Position numbers and translations under genes: made by a program. Shown in pieces: positions 7,642 through 16,005 of a DNA stretch of 64,000 nucleotides. Under the pieces are notes generated by a model. That model was not told the origin of the DNA and did not search any database. It saw nothing but the letters and a program-made list of their open reading frames with translations. The stretch is from Gammaproteobacteria bacterium (GTDB lineage Bacteria > Pseudomonadota > Gammaproteobacteria > Xanthomonadales > Wenzhouxiangellaceae). The number at the start of each line of letters is the position of its first letter. Within the stretch, counting starts at the first letter, position 1. The stretch is from the NCBI GenBank assembly GCA_003567685.1, contig PWYW01000028.1, positions 1-64,000 of the forward strand, in the 5' to 3' direction.

Positions 7642-7869
7642 ATGACTCGCAAGCTCAAGCTCACCACCATTGGCAATTCCACTGGCGTGGTGCTGCCCAA
7701 GGAACTGCTGGAAAAGCTGCGCGTGCAGCGCGGGGATGAGTTGATGGTGCTGGAAACGCCCGACGGCATCAAGCTGACACCGTTCGACCCAGTGTTTGCC
7801 CAGCAGATGGAAGTGGCTGAGCGGGTGATGCGAAAGCGTCGCAATCTGCTTAAAAAACTTGCCGAGTGA
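7642..7869 (+). CDS. AbrB/MazE-type antitoxin
   Basis: The 75-aa protein has the swapped-hairpin DNA-binding signature KLTTIGNSTGVVLPKELLEK and a C-terminal helical tail (VMRKRRNLLKKLAE) that would wrap the toxin. AGGAGA precedes ATG 7642 by nine bases. It sits 12 bases before the Doc-family toxin, a common pairing for phage-P1-type Phd/Doc-like systems with an AbrB-type antitoxin. Confidence 0.9.
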   Translation: MTRKLKLTTIGNSTGVVLPKELLEKLRVQRGDELMVLETPDGIKLTPFDPVFAQQMEVAERVMRKRRNLLKKLAE

Positions 7870-7881
7870 TCGGAGGGGTCT

Positions 7882-8304
7882 ATGACGGACTGGATCTGGA
7901 TTACCACTGAGTTGGCCGAAGCCATTCATGAAAGGCAGTTGGCCGAATATGGCGGGCCGAGCGGCCTGCGTGACCACGGCTTGCTAGAGTCGGCCATCGC
8001 TCGCCCGCAGCAAATGGCAGCTTATGGTGGTCCCGAAGTGGACGCGCCGGCCTTGGCTGCAGCGTATGCCTTTGGCATGGCGCGCAACCACCCTTTTATT
8101 GATGGAAACAAGCGCACCGCTGCAGTCCTTTGTGAAGTGTTTCTCGAGCTTAATGACTTTCTGCTCGTGGCCGAAGATGCTCAGCTTTACCCGATATTCC
8201 TGGGCCTTGCCGAAGGCAGTGTCGGGGAAGAGGATTTGGCTGCCTGGCTTCGCAGCCATTGCCGCCCAGCCCAGGTGAGTGAGGCAAGCGCAAGCTACCG
8301 CTGA
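7882..8304 (+). CDS. doc: Doc (death-on-curing) Fic-fold toxin
   Basis: The 140-aa protein has the Fic core HPFIDGNKRTA, matching the Doc form HxFx(D/N)GNKR, and an N-terminal RDHGLLESAIARPQQ stretch typical of the family. Doc toxins phosphorylate elongation factor Tu and stop translation. A strong GGAGGGG precedes ATG 7882. It is the last gene of the accessory TA cluster; after its stop the sequence returns to core-like genes. Confidence 0.92.
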   Translation: MTDWIWITTELAEAIHERQLAEYGGPSGLRDHGLLESAIARPQQMAAYGGPEVDAPALAAAYAFGMARNHPFIDGNKRTAAVLCEVFLELNDFLLVAEDAQLYPIFLGLAEGSVGEEDLAAWLRSHCRPAQVSEASASYR

Positions 8305-8330
8305 GCCCCAAGGAGCGCCGAAGTCCGGCC

Positions 8331-8371
8331 CTGGATGCGCCAACGATGGCGTCTCCAAACAAGTTGTTTGG
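8331..8371. repeat. 35-bp near-repeat with an adjoining 17-bp palindrome upstream of the TonB receptor
   Basis: Positions 8331-8365 match 11386-11420 in 31 of 35 bases; the second copy is inside the minus-strand 11202-12068 gene. The first copy runs into a perfect palindrome, CCAAACAA-G-TTGTTTGG (8355-8371), which is not preserved in the second. The palindrome could be an operator for the receptor gene, but the homology suggests a duplicated or exchanged fragment. Confidence 0.45.
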
Positions 8372-8488
8372 TTCTGGCTGCAGAAAGGGTTCAACCCTGG
8401 AAAATTTCGGTCTGACTTGTCTTTTGGCACCTTTGCAGTGCACACTCGGGCATTGGTTTTTGGCGTTATTGGCAGTAGGAATATCCGC

Positions 8489-11125
8489 ATGATCAACCAG
8501 AAACAGCGGTTGAGGGGCCGCTTTGCCTTTCATGGTGCATTGCTGGTGACGCTCACCGGCCTGACCGCCTCGCTCGCACCGGCGTTCGCCGGGTCGGCGC
8601 CTGCGGCGCAGCTTGGTTCATCCATCGAAAGATCGGCAGCAATCGATCGCTCAAGTGTTGTGGTTCTTGATCGTGAAGCTATCGAGTCCTCCGGCAAAAC
8701 CTCGCTTGCCGATTTGTTGCGTGACGTGCCCTTCAATAGCACTGGTTCACCACGCCCCGAAGCGGGCGGTGAGGCTCAGTCCTTTGCGGGGTTGTCGCTG
8801 CGCGGGCTCGGCGTTGGCCGCACGCTGGTTCTGCTGGATGGCCGCCGGCTTCCGGTTGCAGCCGACACAGGGGAGGGCCAGAATCTCAATGCCGTTCCGC
8901 TGGCGATGGTCGAGCGCATTGAGGTCCTGGCGCAGGGGGCTTCGGCCATTTACGGCAGTGATGCCATTGGCGGTGTGGTCAACATAGTTACGCGCAAGGC
9001 TTTTACCGGGGTTGAGGTGGCGGGTGGAATCTCCAGGCCCAGCCGTGCCGGTGGGGATACTGAAGAAGGCTCGATTATTGTTGGGGCGGCTGGTGAGCAA
9101 GCCCGCATTGTGGTTGGTGCTGCCTACAATTCGCGCGACATTGTTTTCCGGCGCGACCGTGATTGGTCGCGCGACGGCGCCTCGGTATTCTCGAACAATT
9201 TTCTCAACGCCAATCTCAGTTTTTTCGAGCATCCGGAATTCGGTTCAACCAACCTGACTGGCTGCCAGGAACCCGGCTTCTCGCTGGCCGGTCAGGGATC
9301 AGATACGCGCTGCCTGTATGATTTTTGGCGGTTCTCTGCCGACGAGATCGCGACGCGCAATGAATCGCTGTTTGCCAGGTCCAGTTATGTCGTCAACAAC
9401 GGCTGGACGCTGCTTGCCAACGCCGGCGTTGGCCGGGTCAAGTCCTTCGGGCGGGCTCCCCCGGCGGTTTCCTTCAGACCTTCGACGGCGGACTGGCCGC
9501 CTTCCCCTGCAGTCTGGCTTGAGTTAGCGCCGGGCTCGCCGAATCACCCGGCGACGCCGCCGGAGCAGGGTGGGCTGAACCCTGACTGGGCCTCCTACCA
9601 GGAGTCGGCCGGGGATGAACTGTTCCTGGCCTATCGTTTTGCTGGAAATGGTCCGGTCGAAACCCATGGCGAGGGGGTGGATTATCACCTTGATCTCGGC
9701 ATGCGGGGCCGCGTTGGTCAGTTCGATATTGACTTGGGCGTCAGCCGTGCCGAGTCGGACTATATCGAGCTCAGAAGCAAGAATGTGATTCTGGCCCTCG
9801 CGCAACCGCAGTTCGACAGCGGTGCCTACAACATCTACCAGCCGCAGGCGGTGCCGGAGGATGTTCGCCAGTCATTCGGGGTAACCACCTCTCGCGATGC
9901 TCGATCGATACAACGCATGGCCCATGTACGAGCCAGCACCGAATTGCCGTTCAGTCCCGGTGCCGGTCCGATCGGAATTGCCTTCGGTGTCGAGTACCGC
10001 AATGAAGACTACCGCGACCGCCTTGACCCGATGGTGGTCAGCGGCAACGTCGTGGGCACCGACCGCAGCCCGGTTTCCATCGATCGCTCCACCTGGTCGG
10101 TGTTCGGGGAGGCGTTGGTGCCGCTGGCCGATACGGTTGATCTAAGTGGCGCCGTTCGCTACGTGGACAACTCGCAGGCGGGTACGACAACGGCCAGTCA
10201 GGTGGCGCTGTCGTGGCAGCCAACCGGGCGATTTTCGGTGCGCGCCTCGGCAGGAACCCACTTCAGAGCGCCACCGCTGGCCGTGCTCGGCGCAGAAAAC
10301 ATACTGCCTGATGGTGCAGTGCAGGAAGGAACTTTTAATTTCGGCACCATTGCACCCGTGTTCATTGTTGCGAACAACGATATCGGGTTTGAACAAGCCC
10401 GCGAATATCGACTGGGCATGGACTTCGAGCCTTTCTCCTGGCTGAGCGCCACGCTCGACCTTTGGGATTCCGAAGTTGATGATCGTATTGCTCTCATTGA
10501 TGGGCGGCTGATTTTCGACTGCCTCGGCGATCGCGAGGAACGATGTCCATCAGGCCTGCGCGAAATATCAGTGACCGGTCGCTCTCCCGACCCGGCGCTG
10601 GGCCTGGGCGTGGCGCGGGATCCGGCCACCGACATATTGCAGTTTGTCCAGACGGGTTTCGGGAATTTCGGGAAGATCGAAACCCGGGGTGTGGATCTTC
10701 GGCTCAATTCAAGCGCTGATCTTGGCTCCGGCCGGCTGACGGCTGATCTGCTGGCCAGCTATCTCAATCGCTACCGAATGGATGGTGGTGAGAACACCAT
10801 CGGCGAGGCCGGCCTTCCCGATTGGCGCGGACAGCTCGGCTTTCGCTACCGTATCGAAGACTTTGCGTTTGCCTGGACGGTCAATCACATTGCCGGCCAA
10901 TCCACATCGCTGGGCTCGGGCGCCGAAGGATCATTGGCCTCGTGGACCACGCATGATGTTCAGGCCAACTGGTATGCCCCGTGGAACGGGCGCCTGACGC
11001 TGGGCATTGACAACTTCACCGACAAAGACCCGGTGCTCGACTCCGGCGAACCGCGCAGTTTCAACTTTGACCTTTACGACGGCTATGGCCGCATGGTCTA
11101 CCTGCGCTACCGACAGAGCTTGTAG
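8489..11125 (+). CDS. TonB-dependent outer-membrane receptor
   Basis: The start is ATG 8489, giving an 878-aa product with a signal peptide (GALLVTLTGLTASLAPAFA). The track's longer N-terminus is untranslated leader. The plug domain is clear: SVVVLDREAIESSGKTSLAD, LSLRGLGVGRTLVLLDGRRL, and VERIEVLAQGASAIYGSDA followed by IGGVVNIVTRK. A large beta-barrel follows and ends in an aromatic-rich terminal strand (YGRMVYLRYRQSL), as outer-membrane proteins require. The substrate is not readable; no transporter genes flank it. The closest style is the xanthomonad TonB receptors with several extracellular-loop cysteine pairs. Confidence 0.92.
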   Translation: MINQKQRLRGRFAFHGALLVTLTGLTASLAPAFAGSAPAAQLGSSIERSAAIDRSSVVVLDREAIESSGKTSLADLLRDVPFNSTGSPRPEAGGEAQSFAGLSLRGLGVGRTLVLLDGRRLPVAADTGEGQNLNAVPLAMVERIEVLAQGASAIYGSDAIGGVVNIVTRKAFTGVEVAGGISRPSRAGGDTEEGSIIVGAAGEQARIVVGAAYNSRDIVFRRDRDWSRDGASVFSNNFLNANLSFFEHPEFGSTNLTGCQEPGFSLAGQGSDTRCLYDFWRFSADEIATRNESLFARSSYVVNNGWTLLANAGVGRVKSFGRAPPAVSFRPSTADWPPSPAVWLELAPGSPNHPATPPEQGGLNPDWASYQESAGDELFLAYRFAGNGPVETHGEGVDYHLDLGMRGRVGQFDIDLGVSRAESDYIELRSKNVILALAQPQFDSGAYNIYQPQAVPEDVRQSFGVTTSRDARSIQRMAHVRASTELPFSPGAGPIGIAFGVEYRNEDYRDRLDPMVVSGNVVGTDRSPVSIDRSTWSVFGEALVPLADTVDLSGAVRYVDNSQAGTTTASQVALSWQPTGRFSVRASAGTHFRAPPLAVLGAENILPDGAVQEGTFNFGTIAPVFIVANNDIGFEQAREYRLGMDFEPFSWLSATLDLWDSEVDDRIALIDGRLIFDCLGDREERCPSGLREISVTGRSPDPALGLGVARDPATDILQFVQTGFGNFGKIETRGVDLRLNSSADLGSGRLTADLLASYLNRYRMDGGENTIGEAGLPDWRGQLGFRYRIEDFAFAWTVNHIAGQSTSLGSGAEGSLASWTTHDVQANWYAPWNGRLTLGIDNFTDKDPVLDSGEPRSFNFDLYDGYGRMVYLRYRQSL

Positions 11126-11201
11126 TGCATGAAGTGAGGCATGACAGGCCTTGGACGACATGCCGGCTGCAAAGATGCCGTCTGCCTGACCGGCACTTGA
11201 C

Positions 11202-12068
11202 TTAAAGGGTTGCCTTGCTCAGTTCGAACTCCGGATTTCCGAACTCGGTGCAGGTTTCCAGGACGACGGCGAGCGTGGTTGGGTTGGTGGCCAGCTCGAT
11301 GTCTGGTTCATCGCGATAGGCAATCTCCGTGCAGTCCTGCACCAGTCCGGTTTCGGGCAGGTAGACGCGGACGGGCTGGCCGGTGCTGGATGCGCCAATG
11401 AGGGTGTCTCCAAACGAGTTTCCTGGATCTCGCTCCAGGTAGTAGCGTGCGCCATCGGCCGGTGCGGTGATCCAGGCAACCGCGTTGGAAACCTCTGGTT
11501 GATCGGGCAGGTTGTTCAGCCAAGCGGTGAGGTTGGGCAAATCATAGGCTGGAAGGCCATCAGGCAGAACCAGGGCGGTGGATCCACTGCTCTGCGGGTG
11601 CAGCTGGATTTTGAATGTGCCGGGGCGCTCCGGGATATACAGGCGGTCGTAATCGGCGATGGCCAATTCAATGGCCTTCATGCTGGTATGAGTGACGAGA
11701 ATCCACCCTTGCGCCGGTTTGAAGTCCGGATCGATCAAATTGTCGTTTTCGACTCCGACCAGTTCGTTCGACCCTGCTTTGGCCGCTTTTTCCAGTCGTG
11801 CCAGACTGGCCTCGTCAACCTCTCTCATCGAAATCGCGGACTGGGTATAGTTGCCGTAGCCTCCGAGGTTCTGAAGGCGCTTGTCTTGCGGCGGCGCATC
11901 GCTTATCCCGAGGATGATGATGTAACCCAACGGCCCGAAAACAGGAATCAGCAGAAGCGCACTGAAAGCAAGTTTGCTCTTTACCGGATCAGAGCGACGC
12001 CACACAACAATCAGAAGCAAAGCGGACATCGCCCCTGATGCCAATAGCGCAATCAGCAGATCATCCAT
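11202..12068 (-). CDS. Uncharacterised membrane-anchored protein
   Basis: The product has about 288 aa with two N-terminal transmembrane segments (LIALLASGAMSALLLIVVW and a second around FSALLLIPVFGPLGYIIIL), then a soluble domain of about 220 residues with no catalytic motif that I recognise. The track begins at GTG 12077; ATG 12068 (MDDLLIALL) is equally possible and puts the first membrane helix near the start. Neither has a strong ribosome-binding site. The NSFGDTLIGASSTG segment corresponds to the DNA repeat shared with 8331-8365. Confidence 0.75.
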   Translation of the reverse strand: MDDLLIALLASGAMSALLLIVVWRRSDPVKSKLAFSALLLIPVFGPLGYIIILGISDAPPQDKRLQNLGGYGNYTQSAISMREVDEASLARLEKAAKAGSNELVGVENDNLIDPDFKPAQGWILVTHTSMKAIELAIADYDRLYIPERPGTFKIQLHPQSSGSTALVLPDGLPAYDLPNLTAWLNNLPDQPEVSNAVAWITAPADGARYYLERDPGNSFGDTLIGASSTGQPVRVYLPETGLVQDCTEIAYRDEPDIELATNPTTLAVVLETCTEFGNPEFELSKATL

Positions 12069-12251
12069 GGTAGTCACGCGCTGTTCCAGCCATTACGAAG
12101 GTCATAGTAATTTACCCATGCTTCACCCTAATTTGAAATTCCCAATGACAGCAGTGTAATCCAACCAATCAAGGTGGAGTTTCTCTGTCAGGTTGACTCT
12201 GGCTCGGCCAGTCCCTCATGATCGAACGCCCACTTCCTGGAGCAGAGATCC

Positions 12252-12707
12252 ATGTATTCCAAGGCATTCGGCAAGACGGCGCTGTGCGGCTTTATCGCAG
12301 GGGCGCTGGCGTTTCTCATTTTCCATCAAGGTTCGTTCTGGGTACTGACCCAGACCGGGGTGATGCAGGTCAATACGTGGTCGATGGCGCCGACGCAACC
12401 GTTTGGTGTCCCGCAGGTGTTCTCTTTCATCTTCTGGACGGGCTTGTGGGGTGTTCTGGGGGCCTTGCTGGTTCCCAAACTGCCCACACCGCGCTGGCTG
12501 GGTTGGATGCTGTTTGCCGCGATTGTGGTCACGCTGGTCAACTGGTTCATCGTGCTGCCACTGAAGGGCGCGCCAATTGGCGGTGGCTTCCGGATGCCCG
12601 GCGTAATCATTGCGCCGCTGGTCTACAGTTTCTGGGGGCTGGGCATGTGGCTGATCTATCGCGCTCTACAAGGGGCGTTGGGTGTGCCTAGCCATCACAG
12701 GCATTGA
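12252..12707 (+). CDS. Small four-helix membrane protein
   Basis: The 151-aa protein has about four hydrophobic segments (ALCGFIAGALAFLIFHQGSF, FSFIFWTGLWGVLGALLVP, WLGWMLFAAIVVTLVNWFIV, and IIAPLVYSFWGLGMWLIY). Proteins with this GFIAGALA-LIFHQ opening are widespread in proteobacteria but have no known function to my knowledge. GGAGCAGAG precedes ATG 12252. It stands alone, with convergent HNH and kinase regions downstream. Confidence 0.8.
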   Translation: MYSKAFGKTALCGFIAGALAFLIFHQGSFWVLTQTGVMQVNTWSMAPTQPFGVPQVFSFIFWTGLWGVLGALLVPKLPTPRWLGWMLFAAIVVTLVNWFIVLPLKGAPIGGGFRMPGVIIAPLVYSFWGLGMWLIYRALQGALGVPSHHRH

Positions 12708-12775
12708 CTTCGGGCAAAGAGTTTGAAGTGGAAGCAAGGCAAAACTGCCTCGACTTCTGGGCCTCGAAGACGCTG

Positions 12776-13081
12776 TCAGCGCCGTTCTTTCTGCTTGGCT
12801 ACCCACTCCACGTGCCGCTGCACGGCCTCGTCGGCCTGGAGTTTTTCCAGCGCGTTCAGCCGGGTGGCCAGGGTCATTTCGTTGTAGAGCTTGTGCAGGC
12901 CTCGGTGGCACAGGCGGCAGATCATGATGCCGGCCTGGCGCTGCTCTTCGGTGAGGTGTTTCTTGAAGCGGGCTCGGCGATGGACCTTGCGCGGGATCAG
13001 GTGGTGAAAAGTCAGCGCCACCGTTCGCCCGCATAACTCGCAGGGCGGTGTGCTGTCCGGATTTTTTCTGCGATTAGCCAC
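12776..13081 (-). CDS. HNH-endonuclease-like protein
   Basis: The 101-aa protein contains CELCGR, then HHLIPR, then CRLCHRGLH. That is the two-CxxC zinc knuckle around the HH core of HNH nucleases. Family members of this size are stand-alone and their substrates are unknown. Basic residues (KVHRRARFKK) between the motifs suit nucleic-acid binding. There is no phage or intron context nearby. Confidence 0.8.
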   Translation of the reverse strand: MANRRKNPDSTPPCELCGRTVALTFHHLIPRKVHRRARFKKHLTEEQRQAGIMICRLCHRGLHKLYNEMTLATRLNALEKLQADEAVQRHVEWVAKQKERR

Positions 13082-13218
13082 CCTGACAGCTTGGCATAAG
13101 CGGAATGATGGCAGCGTCTGTAGCCGAGACCCTCGGGGTGCGCGTCATCCATCCAGATGCTACGCTCAACAACGTACCAGAGAACTGTTAACTCGCGACA
13201 TCTGGCAGGGAGAACAGC

Positions 13219-15936
13219 GTGACCACCGGACTTGAAACACTCAGCCCGATGCGCCAACGCGCCGTCGATCAACTGTTGATTGAATACCTGGAGCTGCCTG
13301 AGCAGGCCCAGGCGGCTTGGTTGCGGCAGACCGTCCAACGTTTGCCTCGCCTGGGGCGATGGCTGGACCGACTGGTTGCAGAAAGCAATACGGTGACATT
13401 TCTGGACGACTCAGTCCGCCGCTTGGCAGGCGAGTCGGTTGATCGCCTGGAGATTAACATTCGTCGGCTTGCGCCCGGCGATCGGCTCGGACCCTGGGAA
13501 GTGATTGCCGAAGTCGGCCAGGGCGGTATGGGCCGTGTCTATCGCGGTCGGCGTGCCGACGGCGCTTTCGACATGGAAGTGGCGATCAAGCAAATTGGCC
13601 GGCGCCGCCGTGGCCTGGCCGAGCTCCTGCAGCGCGAGTGCCGCCTGCTGGCTCGGCTCGATCACCCATCCGTTACCCGCCTGGTTGATGCCGGTCTGGA
13701 TGATCAGGCCGGCCCGTTTCTGGTCATGGAATGGGTGGCGGGTGAAAATCTCACGGACTGGATCAAACGAGAAGACACCGATCAGGAAACTCGCCTCAAG
13801 CTTTTCCAGCATATTGCCGAGGCCGTTGCTCACGCTCACCAGCGTTTGATTGTCCATGGCGATATCAAGCCAGACAATATTCGCATCCGGGATGATGGCG
13901 TGGTCAAACTTATGGACTTTGGCGTGGCTCGATTGCTGGAGTCCGGGCAGCTCGATCAGCCAGGGCCGCGCGCGCTGACGCCGGCCTTCGCCGCGCCTGA
14001 GCAACGTGCGGGCGAGGAAATTACACCGGCCAGCGACATCTGGTCCCTCGGGGCATTGCTCCAGTGGTTGCTGTACGGACCCCAGCGCTCCCACGAGGGC
14101 AGGGCCGGATTGCGTGCCAGGGAGCTGGCAGCCATTGCCGACAAGGCTTGTGAAGACGAGCCCGAACGGCGTTATTCATCGGTCGACGCCTTGTTGACTG
14201 ATCTGAACAGATTCAGGACTGCACTTCCCGTTGAAGCCCTGGCCGGTGGCCGCCTTTACCGGGCAAGGCGCTTCATTCGCCGCCACGGGTTGGCAACGAC
14301 GCTGTCAGCCATGGTGGTTCTGGCCTTGTCGGCAGGCGCCGTTGTTTCCTTGTGGCAAGCCCAGTTTGCCCGGGCTGAAGCTGACCGGGCCGAGGCCGTT
14401 GGGAGCTTCCTGGCCGATATGTTCACGGCCGCCGATCCATTCCAGACACCGGGAGAATCGCTGACGGTCGAGTCGCTGCTGGCGCAGAATGTCCAGCGGA
14501 TACGAACGCAGTTCGTGGATCAGCCGCAGATCGCGCTGGAATTGCTTGACATCATCGGCCAGGCCCAGAAATCGCTGGCCCGATTGGACGATGCCCAGGA
14601 GACCTTCCGAGCCGCGCTGCAGGTTGTCGACGCTTGGGAATCCCGCGATGCCGAGTTCGCACAGGCCATGTTTACTTACAATCTTGCCAGCGCCATCGGA
14701 TCTCCGGAGGATCGCTTCGAGCTGTTGACCGAGGCCGAGCGTTTGGTCGAGAGCCAGTTGCATCGGGGCTGGGAGGCACGTCGACTGAATGCCCATATCA
14801 ATGACCTCATTGGCGTCACCTTCTACCATCAAGGAGATCTTGCAACAGCGTTGAAACGATCGGTTGCGGCTTCCGATGTTCTTTGCACGGACTGGGCCAT
14901 CGAACAGGATCCGGCCGATTGCAACTCGGTGCTGAGCGATCAGTTCTATTTGTGGAGAAGCGCTGACGAAGACGAGAAGGCGCTTGGTGCTGCGAGTCAA
15001 GCCTATGATCTTTCCAGCTTGATTGCCAGGCAAGGCGGGGGGCAATACGGGGTGTTCACCACGGGAATGGCCTACGGCATAGCCTTGGTTGAAGACAATC
15101 GTCACGAGGAGGGAATTGACATCCTCCTTGAGACCAGGGATATGCTGGACGCCTACGCGCCTGAGCATCCGACGGTTGCCTCTTTTCTGGACTATCGCCT
15201 GGCCTGGGCCCATGCCTACACCGGCCAGACGGATCTTGCCATTGAAACCTGGCGCGATGCGCTTACCAATGTGTACCGGCACGACCCGGAAGACATCGGC
15301 GTTCAGGTGCAACTGGAGTTGAAGGTTGACGAACTCATTGAGCTTTGGCGTCTCGACGATGCTAGAACCGCCTACGAGAACTACCCCCACAATGAACCGG
15401 ATCAAGTTCCGCCATTTGCCCGGTTCGGAAGGCGCTTCAATCACAAACGGATTGTCCTTCACGAAAGCCCGGACACTCAAGTTTCTCCCCAGACATGGAA
15501 TGAATGGCTGGGGGAGGCGTCCGAAGTGTACCCGACGCTCAAACCCTGGATCAGGCGTGAGGCACTCGAACACGCACTGAACACGGGTGATATCGACGCG
15601 GCCGCTGTATGGGCGCAGACCCTGGCATCGGATGAGGCTGCGTTGAAAGGAAGCGTGGCCATGTCGATCGCCAAGGCGAGGTTCCACCTGGCGGCAGGAA
15701 CGCTTGATCAGGCCAGCCACTTTGCTGAACGAGCGAAGGAATTGGTCAACGCCCGATCCATCCAGCAGGGACCATTCCTGGCCAGGCTGACCGCCATCCT
15801 GGCCGGCATCAGCTGCCACTCCGGTGATCTTGAAAGCGGTCAGCGTTCCCTGACCGAGGCCACGACTCTGTGGTCAGCAAGCGGAGGCCATCCGGACGGT
15901 ATCCGCCAATTGCTGTCGATGGGTGAGGGCTGTTAG
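13219..15936 (+). CDS. Membrane Ser/Thr protein kinase with TPR-like sensor region
   Basis: The product has 905 aa from GTG 13219 (AGGGAG upstream). The kinase domain occupies about residues 90-340: glycine loop GQGGMGRVYRG near 100, VAIKQI lysine near 122, catalytic loop HGDIKPDN near 212, LMDFGVARLL near 232, APEQ and SDIWSLG. The catalytic loop has HGD instead of HRD, so it is a non-RD kinase and may not depend on activation-loop phosphorylation. One membrane helix lies around 355-380 (TTLSAMVVLALSAGAVVSLW), followed by about 520 residues of helical repeats resembling TPRs, predicted to face the periplasm. The N-terminal 85 residues are helical. It probably signals together with the secreted protein 70 bases downstream. 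Confidence 0.92.
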   Translation: MTTGLETLSPMRQRAVDQLLIEYLELPEQAQAAWLRQTVQRLPRLGRWLDRLVAESNTVTFLDDSVRRLAGESVDRLEINIRRLAPGDRLGPWEVIAEVGQGGMGRVYRGRRADGAFDMEVAIKQIGRRRRGLAELLQRECRLLARLDHPSVTRLVDAGLDDQAGPFLVMEWVAGENLTDWIKREDTDQETRLKLFQHIAEAVAHAHQRLIVHGDIKPDNIRIRDDGVVKLMDFGVARLLESGQLDQPGPRALTPAFAAPEQRAGEEITPASDIWSLGALLQWLLYGPQRSHEGRAGLRARELAAIADKACEDEPERRYSSVDALLTDLNRFRTALPVEALAGGRLYRARRFIRRHGLATTLSAMVVLALSAGAVVSLWQAQFARAEADRAEAVGSFLADMFTAADPFQTPGESLTVESLLAQNVQRIRTQFVDQPQIALELLDIIGQAQKSLARLDDAQETFRAALQVVDAWESRDAEFAQAMFTYNLASAIGSPEDRFELLTEAERLVESQLHRGWEARRLNAHINDLIGVTFYHQGDLATALKRSVAASDVLCTDWAIEQDPADCNSVLSDQFYLWRSADEDEKALGAASQAYDLSSLIARQGGGQYGVFTTGMAYGIALVEDNRHEEGIDILLETRDMLDAYAPEHPTVASFLDYRLAWAHAYTGQTDLAIETWRDALTNVYRHDPEDIGVQVQLELKVDELIELWRLDDARTAYENYPHNEPDQVPPFARFGRRFNHKRIVLHESPDTQVSPQTWNEWLGEASEVYPTLKPWIRREALEHALNTGDIDAAAVWAQTLASDEAALKGSVAMSIAKARFHLAAGTLDQASHFAERAKELVNARSIQQGPFLARLTAILAGISCHSGDLESGQRSLTEATTLWSASGGHPDGIRQLLSMGEGC

Positions 15937-16005
15937 CGCGGTTTGTCACGGATTCCGACGTTTTCTCGTTCTATAGGTATCGGAAGACGAGTCCAGAGGG
16001 TCCCA

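Noticed and set aside
12704-13036. 110-aa plus-strand ORF opposite the HNH gene
   Set aside because: The opposite strand has the HNH zinc-knuckle motifs; this one has none.
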